Shown one piece after another: positions 37,879-47,279 of a stretch of 64,000 nt of DNA (position 1 is the first letter of the stretch; each line of letters opens with the position of its first letter). A model generated the notes under the pieces. The model saw only the letters and a program-made list of their open reading frames with translations, ran no database searches and was not told where the DNA came from. A program made the translations under genes and the position numbers. Origin of the DNA: JBDKGH01 sp039798265 (lineage in GTDB: Bacteria; Bacteroidota; Bacteroidia; Flavobacteriales_D; Sanyastnellaceae); assembly GCA_039798265.1 (NCBI GenBank), contig JBDKGH010000029.1, positions 3,525 through 67,524 of the forward strand, read 5' to 3'.

Positions 37879-39156
37879 CTATCGGCGCATTTTTACACCA
37901 AGAGAAGCGAGATGATCAAAGAAATGCGCATAACTCTTCGAAACACATTCTGCACCCGTGATGGTGATTTTATCCCCATTTAAGGCCAATATCGCCGCAG
38001 CCATGGCTATGCGATGATCGCCGTGAGCGCTCATGGTGCACGGACGAATATGTCCCGGGTAAATTTTCATTTCGTCGCCGCGCGTCACTATTCGAATATT
38101 CGCTTTAGCAAACTCGTCAGTCAACACTTTCGCCCGGTTACTTTCTTTGTGCACTAAGCGTTCAGCTCCTGTAATGGTGCATACTCCGTTGGCATAGGCT
38201 GCAAGTGCTACCAAAGGAGGAAACAAATCAGGACAATCAGTCGCATCAAATTCAAAGGCTTCTATCGAATTGCGCTGAACCCAATAACCATTCTTTTGCT
38301 TTCGCACGGTGGCACCTACCGCTTTGATTACTTCGAGTATGGCAGAATCTGCCTGCGAGAAGTCTAATGAAAGTCCTTTGATGAGTACGCCCTCATCTGC
38401 TGCGATAGCAGCGGCAACAAATAAAAACGAAGCTCCACTCCAATCTCCTTCTATGGCAAATTGCCTGGGTTGAAATGGTTGATTGCCTTTTATCGTAAAT
38501 TCTTGATAAGCCTTGTGTTTAATCTCCGCTCCAAAATACTTGGCCATTTCCATGGTGAGATCGAGATAAGGCGTGCTTTTAGCATCTTTCACTTTTAATA
38601 CCGTTGTCTTCTCTGCTTGCGTGCATGCGAGTATTACACCAGTAATAAATTGGGAGGATAAACTGCCATCCATCTCGGCTTTACCGCCCGTCAAAGGTCC
38701 TTTTACCTTCACAGGCAATCGTCCATTCAACGAACTCACCTGAGCTCCAAGTTGAGGAAGCACTTTTACAAACTCATCGAATGGTCGAGTAAGCAAGCTT
38801 TTTTCTCCATTGATGGTAATGCCTTCGTCATATAAAGCAGCTAAAGGGGTAAACATACGTGAGGCTAAACCCGATTCTACGCATTGGATATTCGGTTTAG
38901 GGTTGCGAATACCGGCTGTAGAATTATGAGGAAAACCGCCGCGAATAACAACTGTATCTCCACTGCGCGTAATGACAGCTCCTAGTGCTTGCGCCGCTCG
39001 AATGGCGGCTTCGCAGTCATCACTATCGGGAAAATGAAGTAAGGTAGATTCACCATTTGCTAAAAGGGCGCATGCTACGGCGCGCTGGGCAATGCTTTTG
39101 CTGCCGGGTGCTTGCACCTCACCACTGATAGCCGATGGATAAACCTCTACCTTCAT
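37879..39156 (-). CDS. aroA: 3-phosphoshikimate 1-carboxyvinyltransferase (EPSP synthase)
   Basis: A 425-residue enzyme of the shikimate pathway that joins phosphoenolpyruvate to shikimate-3-phosphate. It has the KSIAQRA lysine motif at about 20-26 and a GLASRMFTPLAAL phosphate site, where the usual NAG-TxxR sequence is replaced by a divergent form. The KESNRAKVLTDEFAK and HGDHRIAMAAAIL motifs are clear. It overlaps ubiE by 4 bases. Confidence 0.93.
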   Translation of the reverse strand: MKVEVYPSAISGEVQAPGSKSIAQRAVACALLANGESTLLHFPDSDDCEAAIRAAQALGAVITRSGDTVVIRGGFPHNSTAGIRNPKPNIQCVESGLASRMFTPLAALYDEGITINGEKSLLTRPFDEFVKVLPQLGAQVSSLNGRLPVKVKGPLTGGKAEMDGSLSSQFITGVILACTQAEKTTVLKVKDAKSTPYLDLTMEMAKYFGAEIKHKAYQEFTIKGNQPFQPRQFAIEGDWSGASFLFVAAAIAADEGVLIKGLSLDFSQADSAILEVIKAVGATVRKQKNGYWVQRNSIEAFEFDATDCPDLFPPLVALAAYANGVCTITGAERLVHKESNRAKVLTDEFAKANIRIVTRGDEMKIYPGHIRPCTMSAHGDHRIAMAAAILALNGDKITITGAECVSKSYAHFFDHLASLGVKMRR

Positions 39157-39884
39157 TTTCTACCGAGGTAAATGGTGGCAATGCCTCCGCTTACCGGTAT
39201 ACACTTCGTATCGGTATAACCCACTTTTTTCATCACATTCAAAAAATCTTCGCCATCTGGAAACGCATTTACCGACTCTGGCAAATAGGTGTAGGCGCGT
39301 GAATCTTTTGAAACGATTTTGCCCAGTGTAGGCATGATAAAACGGAAGTAAAACTGGAACAATTGCTTAACCGGAAACTTACGAGGACGCGAAAACTCTA
39401 GCACGATTCCCAAAGCTCCTGGCTTTAATACGCGATTCATTTCTGCTAATCCCTTTTCGAGATTTTCAAAATTGCGAACGCCAAAAGCAACTGTAAATCC
39501 ATCGAAGGTATTGGCTTCAAAAGGAAGATTCTCAGAGTCTGCTTTGCGCAACTCAATGAGCTTATCCCATCCTTTTTCTTTGATCTTTTTGCGGCCCACA
39601 TCGAGCATGCCTTCACTGATATCAATGCCCACTATTTTGTCGGCATTGAGTTTCATGCGCACAGCCTCCATAGCAAAATCTGCCGTGCCCGTGGCTACAT
39701 CTAACACCAATTTAGGCTGTTCTTTTTTCAAAATGCGAATGGCCTTTTTTCTCCAAAGAATATCAATTCCTAACGAAAAAAAGTGATTCAAAAAATCATA
39801 ACTGTGAGCAATGTTATCGAACATCGATTCGACTTCTTGCTTTTTTCCAGTTTGATTGTATGGCCTAACTACGTTTTGTTCCAT
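39153..39884 (-). CDS. ubiE: demethylmenaquinone methyltransferase
   Basis: A 243-residue SAM methyltransferase with the UbiE/MenG signatures YDFLNHFFSLGIDILWRKKA, VLDVATGTADFA and GIVLEFSRP (near residue 160). It performs the last step of menaquinone synthesis; menaquinone is the usual quinone in this phylum, so menG is an equally good name. It is co-transcribed with aroA (4-base overlap), which feeds chorismate to the same pathway. Confidence 0.94.
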   Translation of the reverse strand: MEQNVVRPYNQTGKKQEVESMFDNIAHSYDFLNHFFSLGIDILWRKKAIRILKKEQPKLVLDVATGTADFAMEAVRMKLNADKIVGIDISEGMLDVGRKKIKEKGWDKLIELRKADSENLPFEANTFDGFTVAFGVRNFENLEKGLAEMNRVLKPGALGIVLEFSRPRKFPVKQLFQFYFRFIMPTLGKIVSKDSRAYTYLPESVNAFPDGEDFLNVMKKVGYTDTKCIPVSGGIATIYLGRK

Positions 39885-39977
39885 GTGAGTTGATTCGGGT
39901 ATAAAAGTACCCTATCGAAAATTTGTTCACTGTCCTATCTAGAAATATCCATTATTTCTTGATTTGGATCAAAAGCC

Positions 39978-40979
39978 TCACTCTTGCGACAAGTGCTTTA
40001 CCGCCTCTTCCAATAAGCGCGATTTGTCCACTGGAGCTACGCCAACCTTTTCGCACACCAATCCTCCGGCGAGGTTCGACAATCGTGCAATTGACGCAGG
40101 ATCCCATTGACAAGCTAATGCCAAGGCTGCAACACTAATCACCGTATCGCCTGCACCGGAGACATCAAGAATCTCTCTTTCATGCGCAGGTTGGTGAATG
40201 AAGTGATTGCCGTCTTTGATCATTACACCTAATTCCGATAAGGTAACCATGGTGTAAGTTGAATTGAGGCGTGCAGACAATTCATTCATGGCCGACTCGA
40301 GAGCCGCCATGTCTTTTTTATCAAAATCTACATTCAACCCTTCTTTCAACTCTTTCAAGTTCGGCTTGAAAAGAGTAGAACCAACATAAGAGAAGAAATG
40401 TTCTTTCTTCGGATCTACAGCTGTTGGAATGCTCTTCTCTTGAGCCCATCCCAAAACGGTTTGGATCACCTTTTCTGTGAGCACACCTTTGTTGTAGTCT
40501 TCAAAAATGATGACATCTATTTTTTGACGATCCAAGATGAGTCGGATACAATCTAACAAGTTGCGTTCGTCCGTTGGTGAAAGCGGTGTTGTAATTTCTT
40601 CATCGATCCTCACAATGTGGTGACCGCCAGAAATCACGCGTGTTTTCACCGTTGTCATTCGATTAGCAGAATCGATAATACCCTCGGTACTGAACCCTGT
40701 TTCTTTCGCTGTTTTGCGGAATATATCGCCTTTGTTGCCATCGCCCACCACCGAGCACATAATGGCCTTTGCACCAAGACTTTTAACGTTCAATGCCACG
40801 TTTGCGGCACCGCCCAATCTATTTTCTTTGCGTTGAACATGCACTACGGGCACTGGAGCTTCAGGTGAGATGCGCTCTACCTTTCCCCAATAGTAAGCAT
40901 CGATCATCACATCACCTACAATAAGCACAGTGAGATCGTTGAACTTTTCGAAAAGCTGATGCAGTTGTTCTTTTTTCAA
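39978..40979 (-). CDS. D-glycero-beta-D-manno-heptose-7-phosphate kinase-like PfkB sugar kinase
   Basis: A 333-residue ribokinase-family protein resembling the kinase half of HldE/RfaE. It has LIVGDVMIDAYYWGKVERISPEAPVPVV at the start, NRLGGAANVALN (about 52-63) and the C-terminal PfkB signature LDVSGAGDTVISV with the catalytic Asp. Only the kinase domain is present; the cytidylyl/adenylyltransferase half of bifunctional HldE is absent. It would phosphorylate heptose-7-phosphate for LPS core heptose, or a related sugar. It is followed 13 bases away by the end of the aminotransferase gene on the same strand. Confidence 0.85.
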   Translation of the reverse strand: MKKEQLHQLFEKFNDLTVLIVGDVMIDAYYWGKVERISPEAPVPVVHVQRKENRLGGAANVALNVKSLGAKAIMCSVVGDGNKGDIFRKTAKETGFSTEGIIDSANRMTTVKTRVISGGHHIVRIDEEITTPLSPTDERNLLDCIRLILDRQKIDVIIFEDYNKGVLTEKVIQTVLGWAQEKSIPTAVDPKKEHFFSYVGSTLFKPNLKELKEGLNVDFDKKDMAALESAMNELSARLNSTYTMVTLSELGVMIKDGNHFIHQPAHEREILDVSGAGDTVISVAALALACQWDPASIARLSNLAGGLVCEKVGVAPVDKSRLLEEAVKHLSQE

Positions 40980-40992
40980 GTTGGTCTATGAA

Positions 40993-42210
40993 TTAATCGT
41001 GGAGAGCTTCTAATGCTCGCTGAATGCGAGTAATGGCTTCGGTTAATATTTCTTCTGATGCCGCATAAGAAATACGAATGCAATTCGCATCGCCAAATGC
41101 TTCACCAGTTACCACTGCCACCAATTCCTTTTCTAACATGTAAAGCGAAAGATCTGTGGCATTGTTGATCACTTTATCACCGTATCGTTTTCCGAAGTAG
41201 GCCGAAACATCGGGGAAAAAGTAAAAAGCGCCTTCGGGCAGGTTGATCTTGATGTTTGGAATTTGCTCGAGCAACCCATGCACAAGATCGCGGCGTTTGT
41301 GGAAGGTTTTGATCATAAAATCAACAACCGATGCATCTGCCTCCACCGCCGCTTTCGTGGCCATCTGTGCGATTGAATTGGGGCCGCTAGTGATTTGTCC
41401 TTGCATCTTTGTGCAGGCATCGGCAATCCATTTTGGTGCGCCAATGTAACCAATGCGCCAGCCCGTCATAGCGAAGGCCTTCGAAACACCATTTACTGTA
41501 ATGGTGCGTTCAATCATATTTCCAAATTGAGCAATACTGGGCGTTTTACCCGTAAAGTTGATCAACTCATAGATCTCGTCGCTGATCACATAAAGATCTT
41601 CCTTCTTTTCAATGATCTCTGCAAACGCTTTTAATTCGGCTTCGTTATAAACCGAACCTGTTGGATTACAAGGCGAGCTGTAGATGATCAATTTCGTTTT
41701 ATCGGTGATCGCTGCTGACAACTGCGCAGGAGTGATTTTGTAATCATTTTCAACTGTTGCCAAAACCTCTACTACTACTCCACCTGCAATTTTTACCAAC
41801 TCAGAATAACTCACCCAATAAGGGCTAGGCATGATTACTTCGTCACCAGGATTAACCAATGCTAAGATGGCGTTTGCCAAAGCTTGCTTCGCTCCAGTTG
41901 AAATGACAATTTGATCAGCCGAGTATGTTAAACCGTTATCGCGTTCAAATTTTTTAGCGATGGCTTGGCGCACATCGAGAAATCCATTTACTGGCGGATA
42001 ATGGGTAATGTTATCGTCTAACGCTTGTTTTGCTGCGTTTTTGATAAAACCGGGCGTATCAAAATCGGGTTCACCCAAACTTAAGCTCACCACCTTATGT
42101 CCTTTCTGGGCCAATTCGCGGCTCATTCTGGCCATAGCCAAGGTAGCCGATTCGGTAATGCTATTGAGTAAATCCGATACTTGTCCGGCTTTTGTTGCTG
42201 TTTTTTCCAT
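40993..42210 (-). CDS. aspC: aspartate aminotransferase-like PLP enzyme
   Basis: A 405-residue fold-type I aminotransferase. It has SLGEPDFDTP near residue 45, the AKQALANAILAL segment, YSSPCNPTGSVY, the lysine motif VNGVSKAFAMTGWRIGY and the C-terminal RISYAAS arginine. These fit the class I gamma aspartate aminotransferases found widely in bacteria. The start is ATG 42210 because the -7 box TAAGTTTG (42244-42251) lies inside the longer frame. Substrate specificity (aspartate, prephenate) is not certain. Confidence 0.88.
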   Translation of the reverse strand: MEKTATKAGQVSDLLNSITESATLAMARMSRELAQKGHKVVSLSLGEPDFDTPGFIKNAAKQALDDNITHYPPVNGFLDVRQAIAKKFERDNGLTYSADQIVISTGAKQALANAILALVNPGDEVIMPSPYWVSYSELVKIAGGVVVEVLATVENDYKITPAQLSAAITDKTKLIIYSSPCNPTGSVYNEAELKAFAEIIEKKEDLYVISDEIYELINFTGKTPSIAQFGNMIERTITVNGVSKAFAMTGWRIGYIGAPKWIADACTKMQGQITSGPNSIAQMATKAAVEADASVVDFMIKTFHKRRDLVHGLLEQIPNIKINLPEGAFYFFPDVSAYFGKRYGDKVINNATDLSLYMLEKELVAVVTGEAFGDANCIRISYAASEEILTEAITRIQRALEALHD

Positions 42211-42243
42211 TGCTATCAATTCTCCCCTTTCGGGAATAGGGCA

Positions 42244-42251
42244 CAAACTTA
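42244..42251 (-). promoter_or_regulatory. -7 box of the aminotransferase gene
   Basis: TAAGTTTG on the minus strand matches TAnnTTTG. The transcript would start near 42240 and include ATG 42210 but not the in-frame codon at 42246. Confidence 0.5.
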
Positions 42252-42306
42252 GAAAAGATGAAGGGACGAAAGGCCGTTTTAGCTGATTTTATACTACTTT
42301 TCGTTT

Positions 42307-43185
42307 ATGCCTTTTCTAGTCATTGCCAACGGAAGCAAGCCAAAAGCCGTGGAACTATTGCTCCGCCTCCAATCCACGCAACCTAAAGAACTAACTGTCA
42401 CCTACTTTAAAACCGAGTACCCGCTGCATGCAGAAGAATACATCAGACAACAGGGCTCTAGCTTCGAAATGCTGATTTGTATTGGTGGTGATGGTACCGT
42501 GCATGAATGTGTAAACGGGGTGATGCAGCTAGCCGCTCATGAGCGACCTGCCCTTTTTTTGGTGCCCAGAGGAACAGGCAATGATTTTTCCCGACTTTTC
42601 CATCCTACCCAACACATTTGGAAAACCATTGCTGCGGCGCCACAGCACTGGGCTGATGTGATGAAAGTTGAAAACGAAAAAGGAGAGATCCGATATTGTG
42701 GAAACATTGGTGATGCCGGACTCGGCGCTGCCGTAGTAAAAAATGCCAACAAACTGCCCGCAGCCATTAAAGGATCACCACGATTTGCTGCAGCTATCGT
42801 GCAAACGCTATTGAGTTATAAAAAGCAATACATGCACTTTCAAAGTGACCACGAATCACTGAAAAAACGTTTTCTCACCATTGCTTTTGCCAAAGGAAAG
42901 TACTTTGGTAGTGGAATAGGAATAGCACCCGATGCGCAACTCACTGATGGTCGCATTCACCTCACTTTGATTGGCGAAGTGAATCTTCTTCAGTATTTGC
43001 GCTACCTGCCCCAACTGAAACAAGGGAAAAAAGTAAATCACCCAGAAGTGCTCTATACCTCCGCTAAAAAAATATCAATTAGCGGAACAGGCGAAGTGGA
43101 ATTAGATGGTGAAATCGGTTTTGAACTTCCTGTTCAAATAACCCTTATTCCCAAGGCCGTTCGCTGGGTTGGTGAATTAAGATAG
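42307..43185 (+). CDS. diacylglycerol/lipid kinase family protein
   Basis: A 292-residue protein of the DAGK/YegS fold with the nucleotide loop IGGDGTVHECVNG (about 58-70), the PRGTGNDFSR motif (about 91-100), GNIGDAGLGAAVV and a C-terminal beta-sandwich ending in GEVELDGE. Such enzymes phosphorylate diacylglycerol or other lipids. It is a lone + strand gene with 9 bases of overlap with the convergent thioesterase gene. Confidence 0.88.
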   Translation: MPFLVIANGSKPKAVELLLRLQSTQPKELTVTYFKTEYPLHAEEYIRQQGSSFEMLICIGGDGTVHECVNGVMQLAAHERPALFLVPRGTGNDFSRLFHPTQHIWKTIAAAPQHWADVMKVENEKGEIRYCGNIGDAGLGAAVVKNANKLPAAIKGSPRFAAAIVQTLLSYKKQYMHFQSDHESLKKRFLTIAFAKGKYFGSGIGIAPDAQLTDGRIHLTLIGEVNLLQYLRYLPQLKQGKKVNHPEVLYTSAKKISISGTGEVELDGEIGFELPVQITLIPKAVRWVGELR

Positions 43186-43602
43186 ATCCCATTCTTTGCC
43201 CGTGCGAAAAACAGTTCCTTTGAAAAAGGCTACGGTTTTTTTATCCTGATTAAAAACAGTAATGGAATAAAGCCCTGTTCGGTTAGTCAGGTTCAGCTCT
43301 TTTACTTCCGTTTCGAGCACATCCCCTTCTTGAATGGGTGCCACGTGCGAAATGCTGGTTTCTATGGATACCGATTGGATACCATGGCTATTGCTCGCAA
43401 AGGCCAAAGCACTATCGGCAAGAGAATAAGTGATGCCTCCATGACCAATTCTAAAACCGTTGAGCATTTCTGACCGAACGATCATTCGGAGGCGAGAAAT
43501 ACCCGGGCCGTCTTCGAGGCGTTCTATGCCTAGCCATTGAGAAAATGGATCATTATTATACATTTTGTCTACTACGAGACGAGCGCGATCTTGAGCAGTC
43601 AT
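43177..43602 (-). CDS. paaI: PaaI-type hotdog thioesterase
   Basis: A 141-residue hotdog-fold protein. It has NDPFSQWLGIERLEDGPG, the catalytic stretch GHGGITYSLADSALAFASN with the conserved Asp, and a KGTVFRTG end, which matches hydroxyphenylacetyl-CoA thioesterases. PaaI relieves acyl-CoA dead ends of the phenylacetate pathway, though many such genes act more broadly. It is 39 kb from paaBCD and only 3 bases from an ABC exporter gene, so the substrate is uncertain. Confidence 0.85.
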   Translation of the reverse strand: MTAQDRARLVVDKMYNNDPFSQWLGIERLEDGPGISRLRMIVRSEMLNGFRIGHGGITYSLADSALAFASNSHGIQSVSIETSISHVAPIQEGDVLETEVKELNLTNRTGLYSITVFNQDKKTVAFFKGTVFRTGKEWDLS

Positions 43603-43605
43603 GAC

Positions 43606-45354
43606 TTATCGTTGAATAGAAACATCATACAGTTTTTTGTAAAGACCATTTTTGGCTAGTAACTCTTGGTGAGTTCCCATTTCGGCCAATCTGCCTTTAT
43701 CCATTACTAATATACGATCCGCTTTTTGGATCGTTGATAACCGGTGTGCAATGACTAGGCTCGTGCGTCCTTTGGTTAATTGCTCCGTTGCTTTTGAAAT
43801 CAGTAATTCAGATTCGGTATCGACACTTGAAGTCGCTTCATCGAGCACCACAATACTTGGATTTTGGAGATAAGCGCGCACAAAAGAAAGCAACTGTCTT
43901 TGACCAACGGAGAGCATACCTCCGCGTTCCTTCACATCAAAGTCATAGGTACCTGGCAGTCGTTCAATGAACTCATCAGCTCCCACTAATTGCGCAGCTT
44001 GTTTTACTTGATCCAATGAAATATCTTCTCGGTATAAGGTCAAATTGTTTTTAATCGAATCGCTGAACAAAAAAACATCTTGTAAAACAAGTCCAATTTG
44101 ACTGCGTAGATGATGCAAGGAATAATCTTGAATAGGCAAACCATCAATGGTCAATGAACCCGATTGAATATCGTAAAACCGATTGAGCAAACCAGCGATG
44201 GTTGATTTTCCAGCCCCCGTTGGGCCCACGATGGCCACCATTTCGCCCGCTTTAATATCGAGGCTAAAACCATTTAAAATCACCTGATCAGGCACATAAG
44301 AAAATTGAACCTCCTTAAACGATATATCGCCTTTGATGGGCACTTCGCGATGAGTTTCACGAGCTGACTGCGACTGTTCTGTATCGAGCAAACCAAAAAC
44401 TCGTTCTGCATTTACCACACCCATTTGAAGCACATTAAAGTTATCGGCCATCTGGCGAATGGGGCGATACATCATGGTAATGAACATGGAAAACTCGAGC
44501 ATTTCTCCAGCCGACATTTCAAAGTGAAGTGCACTTTTAACTCCCCACCACAGTAAGAGTGCTACCGAAAGTGCTGACAACAATTCTACCACTGGAAAAA
44601 ATATAGAGTACGCCCAAATGCCCCGTATATGAGCATTTCGGTGTTCCTTATTGATTTGATCAAACTTTTTTTCCTCTTGTTTTTCGCGGTGAAAAAGTTG
44701 GACAATACTCATCCCCGTTACATGCTCTTGTATGAACACATTGATGCGCGCTACTTCATTTCTAACGTCGTTAAAAGAGCTTTTGACGGCTTGCTGAAAA
44801 ATGCGCGTAGCATAAAGTAACAGTGGTATTGGAAGCACAACAATCAATGTCATTTTCCAATCGGTATAAAACATAAAACCGATAATGACCAACAGCTTCA
44901 ATATGTCGCGTGCAATGTCTAAAACGCCAACCGAAAAAACTTCTGCGATACCGTCAATATCGCTAATGTGGCGAGTTACCAATTGCCCTACTGGTGTTTT
45001 ATCAAAGTAGCCCAACTTAAATTTCACGGTATGTTCGTAGAGTTCCGAACGTAAATCGAGTGTAATCTTTTGCGCGATTTTATTAGCGATATAGGTTTGA
45101 TAAAACTGAATCAATGATTCGCCCAACAAGACTAACACAAATGCGATGGCGGTGTTTCTCACGCCCGTATAATCACCATTGGGAATTTGTTCGTCGAGCA
45201 TAATGCGCATTTGCTCCGGCCGAATGATGGTGATGATAGATAAAAAGAAAACAAGAAAAGCGGTGAAGTAAAACGATCCACGGTAGGGTTTACTGCGACT
45301 GTATAGCCGAGTAAAAATACCTACATCGAATGCCTTACCAGATTTTGTGGACAT
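43606..45354 (-). CDS. ABC exporter, fused permease and ATPase
   Basis: A 582-residue half-transporter with six membrane helices (about 25-310) and an ATPase domain (about 340-575). The ATPase has Walker A GPTGAGKST, Q-loop VLQDVFLFSD, signature LSVGQRQLL and Walker B IVVLDEATSSVD, followed by the AHRLSTI switch. This is the MsbA-like type that forms a homo- or heterodimer and exports lipids or drugs. Start chosen at ATG 45354; GTG 45360 is in frame just before it. The paaI-like gene follows after 3 bases. Confidence 0.93.
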   Translation of the reverse strand: MSTKSGKAFDVGIFTRLYSRSKPYRGSFYFTAFLVFFLSIITIIRPEQMRIMLDEQIPNGDYTGVRNTAIAFVLVLLGESLIQFYQTYIANKIAQKITLDLRSELYEHTVKFKLGYFDKTPVGQLVTRHISDIDGIAEVFSVGVLDIARDILKLLVIIGFMFYTDWKMTLIVVLPIPLLLYATRIFQQAVKSSFNDVRNEVARINVFIQEHVTGMSIVQLFHREKQEEKKFDQINKEHRNAHIRGIWAYSIFFPVVELLSALSVALLLWWGVKSALHFEMSAGEMLEFSMFITMMYRPIRQMADNFNVLQMGVVNAERVFGLLDTEQSQSARETHREVPIKGDISFKEVQFSYVPDQVILNGFSLDIKAGEMVAIVGPTGAGKSTIAGLLNRFYDIQSGSLTIDGLPIQDYSLHHLRSQIGLVLQDVFLFSDSIKNNLTLYREDISLDQVKQAAQLVGADEFIERLPGTYDFDVKERGGMLSVGQRQLLSFVRAYLQNPSIVVLDEATSSVDTESELLISKATEQLTKGRTSLVIAHRLSTIQKADRILVMDKGRLAEMGTHQELLAKNGLYKKLYDVSIQR

Positions 45355-45410
45355 GGGCACGAAAGTCCGTCAAAAAAATGGTTTTCTGCAAGAAAAAAAT
45401 CACAAACAAA

Positions 45411-45439
45411 AAAGCCGTTCCTGAGACAGGAACGGCTTT
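45411..45439 (-). terminator. Rho-independent terminator
   Basis: AAAGCCGTTCCTG (45411-45423) pairs perfectly with CAGGAACGGCTTT (45427-45439), followed on the minus strand by a T-rich stretch. It ends the transcript of the secreted protein at 45463-46311. Confidence 0.88.
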
Positions 45440-45462
45440 TAAGGATAAAAGTCGGTTATATC

Positions 45463-46311
45463 TTAGTGAACCAAGTGGCTCGTTGCAATCACTTTGTTAT
45501 TGCTGATCACTTGCAACAAGTAGTGGCCAGTGGCCAAGCCAGCTACGTCAGCGTGAGCGTGCACCAAACCAGCAGGGTGATTTGCGCTGTAGATGTCCGC
45601 TACTTTCAAACCAGTGAGGGTATAAACAGAAACGGTAACATTACCTGCATAAGCTAAATTGAAATCCATGTTTACGAAGTCAACCGCTGGATTAGGATAA
45701 AGAGACATGTTTTTGTTCAACTTATCCAACTCTGAAATAGCCGTAGCAGAAGCAGGTGTAATCACTTGAGATAAAGTGTAAATATGGTCACCATTTTCGC
45801 TTCCATTGTTGTTCGTAGCATTACCTGCTGCATAAACGGTTACATTACCAATATTAGTAGCTGGAGCAGTCCAAGTGAAGGTCCACGTGTGAGCGCCTGA
45901 TGAAGCACCACCATTCATGGTGTGCACGATATTGCGGCGTTGGAAACCAGAAACTGTTTTTGTTTTAATTTGTGATCCTGTTCCTGGTGTAAGGGTACCC
46001 GCATTATCGCCGTTGCTTTGTAAACACTCAAGGCCAATGCCAAACAAACTGCGACCTGCTTCGGTAACGTTAATCGAAAACGTATAAGTTTGACCTGGCA
46101 CATATTGCCAATTGGTCATATTGCTAGAGGTTAATTCCATTGTTCCACCGCCAGTATTGACAGTAGTACCGGTGTGGCAAGTAGATTGATTGCAGGAAGA
46201 TTCTCCAGGAGAACCTGTAGCTCCGGCTTTACCGTTTTCATCTTCTACACCTGAGGTAAGTAATATAACTGTGGCTAATCCAAAGAATAGAGTTAAGTAG
46301 CGTTTTTTCAT
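45463..46311 (-). CDS. secreted reelin-like (choice-of-anchor V) protein with T9SS sorting domain
   Basis: A 282-residue protein with a signal peptide (1-20). After it come GSPGESSC and a C-x4-CH motif (Cys40, Cys45-His46), then a beta-sandwich (about 55-190) resembling the reelin-like/choice-of-anchor V domain, and a type A T9SS sorting domain (about 205-282, SLYPNPAVDFVNMDF). Many members carry a CxxCH haem c motif at this place; here four residues separate the cysteines, so haem binding is doubtful. The start is ATG 46311. The role is unknown. Confidence 0.78.
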   Translation of the reverse strand: MKKRYLTLFFGLATVILLTSGVEDENGKAGATGSPGESSCNQSTCHTGTTVNTGGGTMELTSSNMTNWQYVPGQTYTFSINVTEAGRSLFGIGLECLQSNGDNAGTLTPGTGSQIKTKTVSGFQRRNIVHTMNGGASSGAHTWTFTWTAPATNIGNVTVYAAGNATNNNGSENGDHIYTLSQVITPASATAISELDKLNKNMSLYPNPAVDFVNMDFNLAYAGNVTVSVYTLTGLKVADIYSANHPAGLVHAHADVAGLATGHYLLQVISNNKVIATSHLVH

Positions 46312-46416
46312 GAATATAGTTTTATGCTTATCAATACAACGAAGAAACGAAATTCCCTCCAAAAGATGAGGTACCTTTTAACCAATTAAGAACAAATGAA
46401 TGCTCAATGGGAAAAA

Positions 46417-47202
46417 TCAAGGATAAACAACACGGGTAAGCGATAGTCCCGAAGCTTTGACACTTTCACCAGCCATTGAACGATTGCCACTTTCTAGCAC
46501 GTCTTTCATTTCCTCAATGGTTAACTTTCCCCGACCTACCATGATTAAGGTCCCTACCACTGCTCTTACCATGTTTCGCAAAAAACGATCGGCAGTGATG
46601 TGAAAAACCAACTTTGATCCATTCTGAACCCAGCGTGCTTCGCGCACATCGCAGATGGTTGTTTTCTGCCCTCCGCCAGCTTTGCAAAAACAAGCGAAAT
46701 CGCCTTTTTTGATTAACAATTGAGCCGCCTTGTTCATCGCGTCCACATCCAATTCCCAAGGGTAATAAGTAGAAAACCGATGAACAAAAGGATCTCGCAC
46801 TTGATGAATGTGATACTCATAAGAACGCTCAATGGCATCGAAACGCGCGTGAGCTTTATTATGCACGGGATAAATATCAAACACAGCAATATCCCAAGGA
46901 AGCAGTTGATTGATTTTAAACAGCAAATCTGGAATATTAGCTATTTCCTTTTCGGCATTAAAATGCAAGAAGAATTCACTAGCGTGCACACCTGTATCTG
47001 TGCGACCGCAGCCGATGGTAACCACCGTTGTTTGGCGCAATAATTTGCGCAAAGCCGCCTCCATTTCCGCTTGAACACTGTGCCCATTGGGTTGTCGTTG
47101 CCAGCCGTGGTAGTTGGTACCATCGTAAGCGAGGCGCATAAAATAGCGGGGCCAAAGTGTGCCTTCAGTATTTTCTACGATGTCCGATGGTAGTTCCGTC
47201 AT
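46417..47202 (-). CDS. truA: tRNA pseudouridine(38-40) synthase TruA
   Basis: A 261-residue enzyme modifying uridines 38-40 in the tRNA anticodon arm. It has LAYDGTNYHGWQRQPNGHSVQ, the catalytic aspartate motif GRTDTGVHA and the C-terminal DRFLRNMVRAVVGTLI motif. An N-terminal extension of about 20 residues precedes the conserved domain, so a later start is possible, although WPRYFMRLAYDG matches the usual first strand. It is followed by the next gene's terminator region rather than an operon partner. Confidence 0.94.
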   Translation of the reverse strand: MTELPSDIVENTEGTLWPRYFMRLAYDGTNYHGWQRQPNGHSVQAEMEAALRKLLRQTTVVTIGCGRTDTGVHASEFFLHFNAEKEIANIPDLLFKINQLLPWDIAVFDIYPVHNKAHARFDAIERSYEYHIHQVRDPFVHRFSTYYPWELDVDAMNKAAQLLIKKGDFACFCKAGGGQKTTICDVREARWVQNGSKLVFHITADRFLRNMVRAVVGTLIMVGRGKLTIEEMKDVLESGNRSMAGESVKASGLSLTRVVYP

Positions 47203-47225
47203 GCTGCAAAAATAGCGGATTGGGA

Positions 47226-47260
47226 ATAAAAAAGGCCGTCCGGGTTAAACCTGGACGGCC
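47226..47260 (-). terminator. Rho-independent terminator after the SPT-like gene
   Basis: GGCCGTCC (47234-47241) pairs with GGACGGCC (47253-47260) and extends inward by three more pairs. A run of seven T follows on the minus strand (A-run 47228-47233). It lies 20 bases after the serine palmitoyltransferase-like gene stop. Confidence 0.85.
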
Positions 47261-47279
47261 CAAAATATTTTACATGAGC

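Noticed and set aside
40060..40100. A GGTTCGA-like motif suggesting a tRNA T-loop
   Set aside because: It lies inside the heptose-kinase-like gene and no acceptor or anticodon stem surrounds it.
43177..43602. Linking the PaaI-like thioesterase to paaBCD as one locus
   Set aside because: The genes are 39 kb apart on opposite strands, and PaaI-like thioesterases are common outside phenylacetate metabolism.
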